DNA from: Streptococcus oriscaviae
GTDB taxonomy: Bacteria > Bacillota > Bacilli > Lactobacillales > Streptococcaceae
NCBI RefSeq assembly: GCF_018137985.1
Contig: NZ_CP073084.1
Location: 1,984,001 to 2,048,000, forward strand
Length of the DNA stretch: 64,000 bases
Direction: 5' to 3'
A program made the position numbers and the translations under genes. The first letter of the stretch is position 1. Every line of letters starts with the position of its first letter. Shown here piece by piece: positions 51,997 to 60,991 of this stretch. The notes under the pieces were generated by a model. It was not told the DNA's origin. It saw only the letters and a program-made list of their open reading frames with translations, and ran no database searches.

Positions 51997-53735
51997 TGAG
52001 AGTTTTAGGCTTATTGTTGAAAGAAATCAAGCATGTGAAGTGGCTTTTTCTAGGCTCCGTGACGGTCTATTTGCTGGCTTCTGGTCTGATACGGTTTGCG
52101 CCTTTAATTTTGCAGCGCCTTATTGATGGCCCTTTGACAGCAATTAGCAAGGGAGCCTTGTTTGAGCAGGCTGTCTTTTTGCAGGAATTGGGCTACTATT
52201 TGCTCATGGTAGGTGTTGGGGCGATTGGTTTTTATGTTTCGATGCGTTTACTGATGTACTGTGCCAATGGGATAGCGGAAAACTTGCGCAATCGTACCTA
52301 TGATGTGATGCAGCGTTTGCCGATTTCCTACTTTGATGACAAACCTGCTGGAAAGATTGCGACACGGATTGTCAATGATACAGAAACCCTGCGCAATCAA
52401 TTTTATGGAACTCTGGTTTATGCGTTTAACAATACTGTTCGGCTGGCCTATACGTTTGGGATCCTCTTCTATATGAATACCAGTTTGGGGCTGGTTATCT
52501 TGCTCTTGATTCCTCTGTGTATCGGTGTTCAGTATGCCTATAAGAAGATGACGGACAAGCCTATGAAGGACTATTACGATGCCAGAAGTGATGTCAATAC
52601 GCAGGTCAATGAAACCATGAACGGTGCTAGTCTGATCCAACTTTTTGGACAGGAGGAGCGTGTCTTGGCTGACTTTGAAGCAACTGCGGACAAGATGCGG
52701 CAGGCAGACAATAAGATTGTCTGGGCCCAGTCTATCGCGACGTGGAATCTGACAGGCTTCTTGCAAAATTTGGTTATCACAGGGATTTTGACCATTGTGG
52801 GCTACCAGTTTCTCAAGGGGCAGTCAGAGTTGACATCGGGTCGTCTCTTTGTCTATATCAGCTACATCGAAGGGGTCTTTATTGCCATCGGGGCTCTGAT
52901 TCAGCAGTTCCCTAATCTCCTGCGTTCTTTGGAAACCGGCAAGCGCGTGATTGAGCTCTTGGAGGAAGAAACGGAAACGGACTCTCCTGAGGACTTGCAG
53001 GTGACAGATGGTCAGGTCATCTTTGACCGCGTCAGCTTTGCTTACGAAGAAGGAAAAACCATTCTCAAGGACATCTCCATTCAGGCAGACAAGGGGGAAA
53101 CAGTCGCTCTGGTCGGCCACACGGGTTCAGGCAAGTCGTCCATCATGAACTTGCTCTACCGCTTTTACGATCCGCAAAAAGGGCGGGTCTTAATCGATGG
53201 GAAAAACATCCGTGACTACTCTCGTGAAAGCCTGCGCAGTCACATGGGAATTGTCCTACAAGATCCCTATCTCTTCACCGGCACCATCGCTAGTAATGTC
53301 GCTATGAATGACCAAGAGATGGACCGTGAACTGGTCTTGGCTTCGCTTGAAAAGGTTGGGGCAGGCCCTATGCTGGCACGGTTGGAGCAGGGGATTGATG
53401 AGCCGGTTGTTGAAAAAGGTGCGGCCTTCTCCAGTGGAGAACGCCAGCTGATTGCCTTTGCCCGCACCCTTTATTCCAATCCCAAAATTCTGATACTAGA
53501 TGAAGCGACCTCGCATATCGATACAGAAACTGAGGAAATCATCCAGCACGCCATGGAAGTGGTCAAAGAGGGGCGGACAACCTTTATCATCGCCCATCGC
53601 CTATCCACCATTCAGACGGCGGATCAGATTTTGGTCTTGGATCAGGGCCGCATTATCGAGCGTGGCAGACACGAGGACTTGATTGAACAAGGCGGCGTCT
53701 ATGCCCATATGCACCAGATTCAGCAGAAGATATAA
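51996..53735 (+). CDS. ABC exporter half-transporter B (heterodimeric multidrug type)
   Basis: A 579-residue partner with six membrane segments (about 15-310), Walker A GHTGSGKS near residue 374, a signature FSSGERQL near 475, and Walker B ILILDEATS with a normal catalytic Glu. So one composite ATP site of the dimer is fully active. The start ATG overlaps the last base of the upstream stop (TAATG), implying coupled translation and equal amounts. Ribosome site GGAGGGG lies within the end of the upstream gene. Confidence 0.88.
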   Translation: MRVLGLLLKEIKHVKWLFLGSVTVYLLASGLIRFAPLILQRLIDGPLTAISKGALFEQAVFLQELGYYLLMVGVGAIGFYVSMRLLMYCANGIAENLRNRTYDVMQRLPISYFDDKPAGKIATRIVNDTETLRNQFYGTLVYAFNNTVRLAYTFGILFYMNTSLGLVILLLIPLCIGVQYAYKKMTDKPMKDYYDARSDVNTQVNETMNGASLIQLFGQEERVLADFEATADKMRQADNKIVWAQSIATWNLTGFLQNLVITGILTIVGYQFLKGQSELTSGRLFVYISYIEGVFIAIGALIQQFPNLLRSLETGKRVIELLEEETETDSPEDLQVTDGQVIFDRVSFAYEEGKTILKDISIQADKGETVALVGHTGSGKSSIMNLLYRFYDPQKGRVLIDGKNIRDYSRESLRSHMGIVLQDPYLFTGTIASNVAMNDQEMDRELVLASLEKVGAGPMLARLEQGIDEPVVEKGAAFSSGERQLIAFARTLYSNPKILILDEATSHIDTETEEIIQHAMEVVKEGRTTFIIAHRLSTIQTADQILVLDQGRIIERGRHEDLIEQGGVYAHMHQIQQKI

Positions 53736-53740
53736 TGAAG

Positions 53741-53766
53741 AAAGCAGCCATAGACTGGTTGCTTTT
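53741..53766 (+). terminator. Terminator after the exporter operon
   Basis: Arms AAAGCAGCC (53741-53749) and GGTTGCTTT (53757-53765), one G-T pair. It overlaps the promoter of the next gene (TATAAT at 53771-53776). Confidence 0.7.
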
Positions 53767-53783
53767 GTGTTATAATACATACT

Positions 53784-54491
53784 ATGAAAGCTTTAATTCT
53801 TGATGTAGATGATACCCTTTATGATCAGATTCAGCCCTTTCGACAGGCTGTGAATGCGCATTTGGACTTTGATAATGTCTGGATGGATGACCTCTATTTG
53901 GCCTTTCGGAAGCGAGCGGATGAGGTTTTTGAGGCGGCAACCAGTGGGGTCATGTCGCTTGCGGACAGCCACCTTTACCGGATGAAAATGGCCCTGCTTG
54001 ACTTGGGCTATGAGGTTAGCGATGAAACGGCCATGGCTATTCAGCAGACCTATCAGACCAACCAAGGTCGCCTGACCCTCAGTCCAGAATTTGAAGCGAT
54101 TTTTGACTGGTGTCAAGAAGAAGGGATTGAACTGGGAGTTATCACCAACGGCCCTCATCTTCATCAGCTCCGCAAGATTCAGTCCATGAACCTTACGCGC
54201 TGGATTGATGAGAAAAATATCCTGATTTCGGGGCAGGTCGGTGTCAGCAAGCCTTGCGTCAGGATTTTTCGATTGATGGAAGAAAGGCTGAGCAGGAGTG
54301 GGGATGCCCTCTGTTATCTGGGGGATTCCTATGAAAATGATGTTATCGGTGCCAAGGAAGCCGGCTGGCAGGCAGTTTGGCTCAACCACCGCAGACGTAC
54401 GGCTCCAGTCAGCCCCTACCAACCAGATAAAGTCGTTAGCGAGCGATTCAATCTTTTATCTAGTCTTCAGCAACTTCATCAGCAGTCCTAA
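53784..54491 (+). CDS. HAD-family hydrolase
   Basis: A 235-residue HAD phosphatase of the YjjG/pyrimidine-5'-nucleotidase-like branch. Motif I is DVDDTLYD (residues 7-14, two catalytic Asp), motif II lies in GVITNGP near 117, and motifs III/IV around VGVSKPCVRIF and YLGDSYENDVIGAKEAGW. A helical cap sits between motifs I and II. The substrate is not determinable. A TATAAT lies 8 bp before the ATG with little room for a ribosome site, so the message may be nearly leaderless. Confidence 0.85.
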   Translation: MKALILDVDDTLYDQIQPFRQAVNAHLDFDNVWMDDLYLAFRKRADEVFEAATSGVMSLADSHLYRMKMALLDLGYEVSDETAMAIQQTYQTNQGRLTLSPEFEAIFDWCQEEGIELGVITNGPHLHQLRKIQSMNLTRWIDEKNILISGQVGVSKPCVRIFRLMEERLSRSGDALCYLGDSYENDVIGAKEAGWQAVWLNHRRRTAPVSPYQPDKVVSERFNLLSSLQQLHQQS

Positions 54492-54508
54492 AGGGGCTGT
54501 TTTTTTAT
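54483..54508 (+). terminator. Terminator overlapping the end of the HAD gene
   Basis: Arms CAGTCC (54483-54488) and GGGCTG (54494-54499), one G-T pair, followed by TTTTTTTT. The stop codon lies in the loop region. The next 170 bp up to the nan promoter show no gene. Confidence 0.7.
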
Positions 54509-54682
54509 AGGTTTCCCAGTCTGTCATTCTCCGCAGCTTGTGTGATCCATGATTCTGCCTCATATAAATCGGTCTATCCCAATAAAACTACTTCTATGCA
54601 AAAGAGGATGCATTAAAAGTATTTTCAAAAATCTCCTCTTCAACATTTTTTTAGAAACTAAAACCTAAATGCTTTTAACCTA

Positions 54683-54730
54683 TTGAAAAATCAACTTAAT
54701 AGATTATAATAATAAATGTAAGCGCTGTCT
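54683..54730 (+). promoter_or_regulatory. Promoter and perfect cre site of the sialic-acid operon
   Basis: TTGAAA (54683-54688), 16-nt spacer, TATAAT (54705-54710). A cre fully matching WTGNAANCGNWNNCW occupies 54716-54730 (ATGTAAGCGCTGTCT), overlapping the transcription start, which predicts repression by CcpA when a preferred sugar is present. Confidence 0.85.
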
Positions 54731-54762
54731 TTGATAAAATTTTCCGTGAAAGGAGTGAAAGG

Positions 54763-55461
54763 ATGGCAAAGATAAGCAAAGAAGAATTGAAGCAGCAGAT
54801 AAAAAACGGGATTATCGTTTCTTGTCAGGCCCTTCCGGGGGAGCCGCTTTACAGTGAGAAAGGCGGAGTGATGCCGCTCTTGGTCAAGGCAGCTGAGGAG
54901 GCGGGGGCCGTCGGTATCCGAGCCAACAGTGTTCGAGATATTCAGGAAATCCAGTCTGTTACCGACCTACCAATTATCGGTATCATCAAGCGGGATTATC
55001 CTCCGCAAGAGCCCTTCATCACCGCAACCATGCGAGAAGTGGATGAATTGGCTGCTCTTGATATTGAAGTGATTGCCTTGGATTGTACCAAGAGGGAGCG
55101 GTTTGATGGCCTTGACATTAAGGACTTCATCGCCCAAATCATCGCCAAGTACCCAGCCCAGCTCTTTATGGCGGATATTTCGACCTATGAAGAAGGGATG
55201 GCAGCCTATGAAGCGGGGATTGATTTCATCGGAACAACCCTCTCAGGCTACACCTCTTATAGCCGTCAGGAGCCAGGGCCAGATGTAGAATTGATAAGAC
55301 AGCTGGTACAGTCAGGTGTCGATGTTATCGCTGAAGGAAAGATTCATTATCCAGCTGAAGCCAAGCTAATCAACGACTTGGGGGTTGCTGGTATCGTAGT
55401 CGGAGGGGCTATTACCCGTCCAAAAGAAATTGCAGAGCGCTTTATCCGTGCCTTGGACTAG
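54763..55461 (+). CDS. nanE: N-acetylmannosamine-6-phosphate 2-epimerase
   Basis: A 232-residue TIM-barrel enzyme that turns ManNAc-6-P into GlcNAc-6-P in sialic-acid use. Conserved blocks: [13 protein letters not shown] near 18, [11 protein letters not shown] near 75, and [13 protein letters not shown] near 195. Length is standard. Ribosome site AAAGGAG. First gene of the predicted sat/nan operon, behind the cre promoter; the binding-protein gene follows. Confidence 0.95.
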   Translation: MAKISKEELKQQIKNGIIVSCQALPGEPLYSEKGGVMPLLVKAAEEAGAVGIRANSVRDIQEIQSVTDLPIIGIIKRDYPPQEPFITATMREVDELAALDIEVIALDCTKRERFDGLDIKDFIAQIIAKYPAQLFMADISTYEEGMAAYEAGIDFIGTTLSGYTSYSRQEPGPDVELIRQLVQSGVDVIAEGKIHYPAEAKLINDLGVAGIVVGGAITRPKEIAERFIRALD

Positions 55462-55532
55462 GCCTCACTCATCAATCTGTCAAAACCTCCCTTCGGGGAA
55501 CAATTATCATCTAAAATAAAAGGAGAAGAATG

Positions 55533-56840
55533 ATGAAAAAAATCATGCATTCGTTGTTGGCTGGTGTGGCAGTCTTGTCACTCGCAGCATGTAGCAGTGG
55601 CGGCAGTTCCACGACTGAATCGTCCGAGACCAGCTCTTCTGGGAAAACAGAAATCACTTGGTGGGCCTTCCCAGTCTTCACACAGGAAAAGACTGAAGAT
55701 GGTGTAGGCACTTACGAGAAGAAAATCATCGAAGCCTTTGAAAAGGCAAACCCGGACATCACAGTTAAGCTAGAAACCATCGACTTTACTTCTGGGCCAG
55801 AAAAGATTACGACAGCAATCGAAGCAGGAACAGCACCAGATGTACTCTTTGATGCACCGGGTCGGATTATTACCTACGGAAAAAATGGCAAATTGGCTGA
55901 CCTTAATGACCTCTTCACAGATGAGTTTGTCAAGGATGTCAACAATGACAACATCATCCAAGCTTCCAAGGCAGGAGATACAGCCTACATGTACCCAATC
56001 AGCTCTGCCCCATTCTACATGGCTTTGAACAAGGCTATGCTGGAAGACGCAGGGGTACTTGACCTTGTAAAAGATGGCTGGACAACAGATGACTTTGAAA
56101 AAGTAATCAAGGCCTTGAAAGACAAGGGCTACAACCCAGGTTCTCTCTTCTCCAATGGTCAAGGTGGTGACCAAGGTACTCGTGCCTTCTTGGCAAACCT
56201 ATATAGCGGAAGCATTACAGACGAAGCTGTCACCAAGTATACTACTGACTCTGAGCAGATGGTAAAAGCTTTGGCAAAAGCAGCAAGCTGGATCAAAGAT
56301 GGCTACATGATGAACGGTTCGCAATACGCAGGTGGCGATGACATTCAAAACTTCGCAAACGGTCAAACCTCTTACACCATCCTTTGGGCACCATCTCAAA
56401 ATGGTATCCAAGCACAACTTCTCGAAGCGTCTGGTGTAGAAGTGGTGGAAGTACCATTCCCATCTGAAGATGGAAAAGCTGCGCTTGAGTACCTTGTGAA
56501 CGGCTTTGCAGTCTTTAACAATGGCGATGAAGCAAGAGTAGCGGCTGCTAAAAAATTTGTCCAATTCATCGCAGATGACAAGGAGTGGGGACCTAAGAAC
56601 GTTGTTCGTACAGGTGCATTCCCAGTTCGTACCTCCTTTGGTTCATTGTATGACACTGACCGTATGGCCATGATTGAAGAATGGACTCAATACTACTCAC
56701 CATACTACAACACAATTGATGGCTTCGCTGAGATGAGAACATTGTGGTTCCCAATGCTTCAAGCTGTATCAAATGGCGAAAAAGAAGCTGAACCAGCCCT
56801 CAAAGAATTCACTGAGCAAGCAAACGCGACCATTAAATAA
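55533..56840 (+). CDS. satA: Sialic-acid ABC transporter binding lipoprotein
   Basis: A 435-residue extracellular solute-binding protein. The lipobox is LSLAAC with Cys at about residue 20, followed by a Ser-rich linker, and a family-1 binding fold with TWWAFPVF and [13 protein letters not shown] 55533 sits 7 bp from AGGAG; an ATG 3 bp earlier is also in frame. The gene order nanE-satA-satB-satC matches the pneumococcal SatABC sialic-acid transporter, so the ligand is most likely N-acetylneuraminate. This satA is unrelated to the S. suis SatAB fluoroquinolone pump. Confidence 0.88.
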   Translation: MKKIMHSLLAGVAVLSLAACSSGGSSTTESSETSSSGKTEITWWAFPVFTQEKTEDGVGTYEKKIIEAFEKANPDITVKLETIDFTSGPEKITTAIEAGTAPDVLFDAPGRIITYGKNGKLADLNDLFTDEFVKDVNNDNIIQASKAGDTAYMYPISSAPFYMALNKAMLEDAGVLDLVKDGWTTDDFEKVIKALKDKGYNPGSLFSNGQGGDQGTRAFLANLYSGSITDEAVTKYTTDSEQMVKALAKAASWIKDGYMMNGSQYAGGDDIQNFANGQTSYTILWAPSQNGIQAQLLEASGVEVVEVPFPSEDGKAALEYLVNGFAVFNNGDEARVAAAKKFVQFIADDKEWGPKNVVRTGAFPVRTSFGSLYDTDRMAMIEEWTQYYSPYYNTIDGFAEMRTLWFPMLQAVSNGEKEAEPALKEFTEQANATIK

Positions 56841-57087
56841 TCAAAATTAAACGCATGCTCCTTTTCCCAGTCGAATAGAGTAGATGAAAGAAAGGGAGCT
56901 TTTATACTCTGTGAACATCAAAGGTTGGTCTTTGCAAACTCCAGTTTTTGTTTTCAAGCCAGATGTGATGTTCATTGAGTAATCCTCTCAGATGGCCGAG
57001 GATGGTTTTGGTCAATGAAATCAGAACCACTCCTTGCAGCCATGGAGAGTAGGATGAGAAATTCCTGCAGGAATAGAGGTGTTAACT
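56841..57087 (+). promoter_or_regulatory. Structured satA-satB spacer with several hairpins
   Basis: This 247-bp gap contains no gene. A GCTCC.../GGGAGC pairing (about 56859-56900) followed by TTTTA may be a partial terminator. TGAACATCA/TGATGTTCA (56912-56920/56966-56974) and ATTCCTGCAGGAAT (about 57061-57074) form further hairpins. Such a spacer would raise the amount of SatA relative to the permeases by partial termination or mRNA protection. Confidence 0.5.
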
Positions 57088-57975
57088 GTGCAGATAAATA
57101 AAATAAGAATGAGAGAGACCATTGTATCCTATACATTTCTAGCTCCAATTCTGGTTTTCTTTACCGTTTTTGTATTGGCCCCAATGGTGATGGGATTTGT
57201 TACGAGCTTTTTTAACTACACGATGACAGATTTCACCTTTGTTGGCCTTGATAATTATGTGCGGATGTTCAAGGATCCGATCTTTATCAAATCCTTGATT
57301 AACACACTGATTATTGTAGTAGGATCCGTTCCGGTCGTTGTATTGTTCTCTGTGTTTGTGGCATCGCAAACCTACGAAAAAAATGTCATTGCACGTTCCT
57401 TCTATCGGGCGGTCTTTTTCCTACCAGTGGTAACCGGTTCGGTTGCGGTAACGGTGGTTTGGAAGTGGATTTACGATCCTCTATCCGGTATCCTCAATTT
57501 TGTCTTGAAATCAGGTGGTGTTATCGAGCAGAACATCAGCTGGCTTGGGGACAAACAGTGGGCCCTTCTGGCCATTATCATCATCTTGCTGACGACTTCG
57601 GTCGGTCAGCCCATCATTCTCTACATCGCAGCCCTTGGAAATATTGATAATTCCTTGGTAGAAGCTGCGCGGGTGGATGGTGCCAACGAATATCAGGTTT
57701 TCTGGCAGATTAAATGGCCGAGCCTTTTGCCGACAACTCTTTATATCGCGGTCATCACCACCATCAACTCCTTCCAGTGTTTTGCGCTGATTCAGCTCTT
57801 AACTTCTGGAGGCCCAAACTACTCAACCTCAACCCTCATGTACTACCTATACGAAAAAGCCTTCAAGTTGTCAGAATATGGTTATGCCAATACCATGGGT
57901 GTCTTTCTGGCAGTGATGATTGCGCTTATCTCTTTTGCCCAATTTAAGATTTTGGGCAACGATGTAGAATACTAG
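57088..57975 (+). CDS. satB: Sialic-acid ABC transporter permease
   Basis: A 295-residue CUT1-type permease with six predicted membrane segments and an EAA loop EAARVDGANEYQVFWQI near residue 190. The GTG at 57088 is taken because AGAGGTG lies about 8 bp upstream; a second in-frame GTG at 57079 overlaps that site. It pairs with the next gene product. No ATPase is encoded in the locus, so a shared MsmK-type ATPase is expected. Confidence 0.85.
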   Translation: MQINKIRMRETIVSYTFLAPILVFFTVFVLAPMVMGFVTSFFNYTMTDFTFVGLDNYVRMFKDPIFIKSLINTLIIVVGSVPVVVLFSVFVASQTYEKNVIARSFYRAVFFLPVVTGSVAVTVVWKWIYDPLSGILNFVLKSGGVIEQNISWLGDKQWALLAIIIILLTTSVGQPIILYIAALGNIDNSLVEAARVDGANEYQVFWQIKWPSLLPTTLYIAVITTINSFQCFALIQLLTSGGPNYSTSTLMYYLYEKAFKLSEYGYANTMGVFLAVMIALISFAQFKILGNDVEY

Positions 57976-57987
57976 AAAGGAGTCGGT

Positions 57988-58818
57988 ATGAAAAAGAAAA
58001 AAATTACACCCTTTAGTATCTTTACAACCCTTATCTTGCTCCTTTTGACCATTCTATTCATCTTTCCATTTTATTGGATTATGACGGGTGCCTTCAAGTC
58101 ACAACCCCACACCATTGTCATTCCGCCTCAGTGGTGGCCAACCCAGCCAACTCTGGAAAACTTTACCAAGCTAACTGTGCAAAACCCAGCCTTGCAATGG
58201 CTGTGGAATTCCGTCTTCATTTCCTTGACGACCATGGTCTTGGTATGTTTGACCTCCTCCTTGGCCGGCTATGTATTGGCTAAAAAACGTTTCTACGGCC
58301 AAAAGATACTCTTCTCCATCTTTATCGCTGCCATGGCCCTGCCCAAGCAGGTTGTTCTAGTTCCTCTGGTACGGATTGTCAATTTTATGGGGATTCATGA
58401 TACGCTTGCTGCGGTTATCCTGCCCTTGGTCGGATGGCCCTTCGGTGTCTTCTTGATGAAGCAGTTTTCGGAGAATATTCCGACAGAGCTTTTGGAGTCT
58501 GCCAAGATTGACGGTTGCGGAGAGATTTCCACTTTCTGGAATGTCGCCTTTCCGATTGTCAAACCAGGATTTGCAGCCTTGGCGATTTTTACCTTTATCA
58601 ATTCTTGGAATGATTACTTTATGCAGCTGGTCATGCTGACCTCTCGTCAAAACTTGACCATTTCTCTTGGGGTTGCGACCATGCAGGCAGAAATGGCTAC
58701 TAACTATGGCCTAATCATGGCAGGAGCAGCTCTTGCAGCAGTTCCGATTGTTACAGTCTTTCTTGTCTTCCAAAAATCCTTTACCCAAGGGATTACCATG
58801 GGAGCTGTCAAAGGTTAG
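57988..58818 (+). CDS. satC: Sialic-acid ABC transporter permease
   Basis: A 276-residue MalG-type permease: six predicted membrane segments and EAA-like loop ESAKIDGCGEISTFWNV near residue 170. It ends GITMGAVKG, the usual tail of this class. Ribosome site AAAGGAG, 12 bp after satB. Completes the SatABC importer. Confidence 0.88.
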   Translation: MKKKKITPFSIFTTLILLLLTILFIFPFYWIMTGAFKSQPHTIVIPPQWWPTQPTLENFTKLTVQNPALQWLWNSVFISLTTMVLVCLTSSLAGYVLAKKRFYGQKILFSIFIAAMALPKQVVLVPLVRIVNFMGIHDTLAAVILPLVGWPFGVFLMKQFSENIPTELLESAKIDGCGEISTFWNVAFPIVKPGFAALAIFTFINSWNDYFMQLVMLTSRQNLTISLGVATMQAEMATNYGLIMAGAALAAVPIVTVFLVFQKSFTQGITMGAVKG

Positions 58819-58880
58819 TTACACTACGAAGGAAAGGGCAGGCGATGCGCCTTGCTCTTCTTTCAGCTTTTGGAGGACGT

Positions 58881-59333
58881 ATGATTTACGATAGTATAGA
58901 AAATGTGGGCAACTACCGGTCGCTTCACCCGAATCTGGCACTTGCTCTGGATTATTTGGCTCGAAAAGATTTGGCCAAGCTAGACCCTGGCCAGTATGAA
59001 GTGGAGGAGGGTAAGGTCTTCTTCTTTATTCAGGACAATCTCTTGAGTCAGGAGAGGCCGGAGCGCTTTGAATACCATCAGCTTTACGCAGATATTCATC
59101 TGGTTTTAGAGGGAGTCGAAAGGTGCCTATACGGCTGGGATAAGGATCAAGCAACCTATGATGCAGACACAGACCTTGGTTTTGTCACTTGTGAAAAAGA
59201 GATAGCTCTTCCACTTGAAAAGGGGATGGCAGCTCTCTTTTTTCCTGGCGAAGCCCATCAACCCAACCAGTTTGGGGGAGGGGATGTCAGGGTCAAAAAA
59301 TGCGTCATGAAGGTTCGCATGGCTGAGGGATAA
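58881..59333 (+). CDS. YhcH/YjgK/YiaL family protein
   Basis: A 150-residue cupin-like protein beginning MIYDSIENVGNYRSLHP. Conserved blocks FEYHQLYADIHLVLEG (metal-binding His region) and ALFFPGEAHQPN are visible. In sialic-acid operons, members of this family are thought to act on sialic acid or amino-sugar forms, e.g. as anomerases (NanQ type). The ATG at 58881 is chosen because GGAGG lies 5 bp upstream, whereas 58845 has no such site. 62 bp after satC. Confidence 0.8.
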   Translation: MIYDSIENVGNYRSLHPNLALALDYLARKDLAKLDPGQYEVEEGKVFFFIQDNLLSQERPERFEYHQLYADIHLVLEGVERCLYGWDKDQATYDADTDLGFVTCEKEIALPLEKGMAALFFPGEAHQPNQFGGGDVRVKKCVMKVRMAEG

Positions 59334-59340
59334 GCGGTGC

Positions 59341-59369
59341 TTGAAAGCCGCCTATCCCTATGATAAAAT
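59341..59369 (+). promoter_or_regulatory. Internal promoter before the DUF624-nanA-nanK genes
   Basis: TTGAAA (59341-59346), 17-nt spacer, TAAAAT (59364-59369), 7 bp after the upstream stop. No cre is visible here, so the catabolic genes may keep a basal level of expression. Confidence 0.6.
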
Positions 59370-59393
59370 GGAAAAAAAGACAGGACGAACAAG

Positions 59394-60065
59394 ATGCAAA
59401 AGAAAACAAGTCAGTTGATACAATCCATTTTTGATGTGAACAATCCAATGCTTCGTTTAGCAGAACGGGGATTTGATCTCTGTTTACTCAATCTGCTATT
59501 CATCGTGACGAGTATACCCTTAGTGACTCTTGGCATTGCCAAGCTGAGCCTGATAGCCTGTTTGAGAGAGCTCAATCAGTCGCAGAAAATAAAGGTCGTC
59601 TCCCTGTACTTTAGGGAGTTTAGGAAGAACTGGCGAGAAGGTCTAGGTTTAGGATTGCTGGAACTTGGGATAACAGGCTTTTGTCTTTTTGATCTCTACT
59701 TGATTCAGGGGCAAACAGATCCCATCTTTCAACTCTTACGAGTGGTCTGTTATGGGATTCTCATTCTCAGTCAGCTCATTTGGGTTTATCTTTATCCATT
59801 AGCTGCCCGCTATGCCATGCCTTTGGGGCAGTTGTTGAAACAGTCCTTACTCTTGGCAGGTGTCCATCTGCCAGTGACCTTACTGGTGCTGTTGGCAATG
59901 GGGGGCTTAGTCGTTTTGCTGTCCCTATCTGGGTTGAGTCTGCTTCTCACCCTATCAGCTTTCATCTTATTTGGCTATGCCAGCTTAACCTATCTCTTTT
60001 TGAGAGTCTTGGACAAGATTCTCATCAGGTATGAAAAACAGAATGATACAAAGGAACTATTATGA
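59394..60065 (+). CDS. DUF624 (YesL-family) membrane protein
   Basis: A 223-residue protein with four to five predicted membrane segments and the N-terminal FDVNNPMLRLAERGFDLCLL, typical of DUF624 proteins that accompany CUT1 sugar transporters in Firmicutes. Function unknown; a role in transport or its control is inferred from context. Its end overlaps nanA by 4 bp (ATGA). Confidence 0.8.
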   Translation: MQKKTSQLIQSIFDVNNPMLRLAERGFDLCLLNLLFIVTSIPLVTLGIAKLSLIACLRELNQSQKIKVVSLYFREFRKNWREGLGLGLLELGITGFCLFDLYLIQGQTDPIFQLLRVVCYGILILSQLIWVYLYPLAARYAMPLGQLLKQSLLLAGVHLPVTLLVLLAMGGLVVLLSLSGLSLLLTLSAFILFGYASLTYLFLRVLDKILIRYEKQNDTKELL

Positions 60066-60982
60066 AACAATTAGACAAATACAAGGGAGTTATCCCAGCC
60101 TTTTATGCTTGCTATGATGAGGCAGGTGATATTAGTCCAGAGCGTGTGCGTGCCTTGACTCAGTACTTTATTGACAAGGGCGTTAAGGGCCTTTATGTCA
60201 ACGGCTCATCAGGTGAGTGTATTTACCAAAGCGTTGCAGATCGAAAATTGGTCTTGGAAGAGGTAATGGCTGTTGCTAAAGGCAAGTTGACCATCATTAA
60301 CCATGTAGCCTGCAACAATCTGCGTGACAGTGTAGAATTAGCACGACATTCTGAAGCGTTGGGTGTAGATGCGATTGCGGCGATTCCGCCTATCTATTTC
60401 CGCCTGCCGGAACACTCGATTGCTGCCTACTGGAACAGTATCAGTCAGGCGGCGCCACATACCGATTTTGTCATTTACAACATCCCGCAACTGGCAGGAG
60501 TTGCTTTAACAGCCAATCTCTACAAGGAAATGCTTAAAAATCCTCGGGTCATCGGGGTGAAAAATTCCTCTATGCCTGTTCAGGATATTCAGACCTTTGC
60601 AGGTTTGGCAGGCGACGACTACATCGTCTTTAATGGCCCTGATGAGCAATTCCTAGGAGGACGCTTGATGGGGGCAGAAGGCGGTATCGGTGGTACCTAT
60701 GGCGCGATGCCGGAACTCTTCCTCCACTTGAATCGCTTGATTGCTGAAAAAGACTTGGAGCAAGCACGCAAACTCCAGTTTGCAATCAATGACATTATTG
60801 GGAAGTTAACGGCTGGTTACGGTCATATGTACGCCGTTATCAAGGAAGTTATTCGCCTCAATGACGGACTGGACATCGGTTCTGTTCGGGAACCTCTGAC
60901 AGGACTAACAGAGGCTGACTTGAGCTTGGCTCGAGAAGCAGCGGCTTTAATCACACAGACCAAAAAGGACTTTATTGGCTAG
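60062..60982 (+). CDS. nanA: N-acetylneuraminate lyase
   Basis: A 306-residue DapA-type aldolase that splits sialic acid into ManNAc and pyruvate. The Schiff-base Lys is at 167 (GVKNSS), the catalytic Tyr in VIYNIPQLAG near 140, and the substrate-binding NGSSGE near 48. Length fits the family. Ribosome site AGGAAC overlaps the DUF624 end. Here nanA means the lyase, not the sialidase that bears this symbol in pneumococcus. Followed by a ROK kinase after 9 bp. Confidence 0.93.
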   Translation: MKQLDKYKGVIPAFYACYDEAGDISPERVRALTQYFIDKGVKGLYVNGSSGECIYQSVADRKLVLEEVMAVAKGKLTIINHVACNNLRDSVELARHSEALGVDAIAAIPPIYFRLPEHSIAAYWNSISQAAPHTDFVIYNIPQLAGVALTANLYKEMLKNPRVIGVKNSSMPVQDIQTFAGLAGDDYIVFNGPDEQFLGGRLMGAEGGIGGTYGAMPELFLHLNRLIAEKDLEQARKLQFAINDIIGKLTAGYGHMYAVIKEVIRLNDGLDIGSVREPLTGLTEADLSLAREAAALITQTKKDFIG

Positions 60983-60991
60983 GAGGACGCT

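Noticed and set aside
50269..53735. Naming the exporter pair satAB (fluoroquinolone pump of S. suis)
   Set aside because: The known satAB has a MarR-type regulator gene next to it, which is absent here; a leader peptide with attenuator is present instead. Sequence alone does not separate the paralogous pumps.
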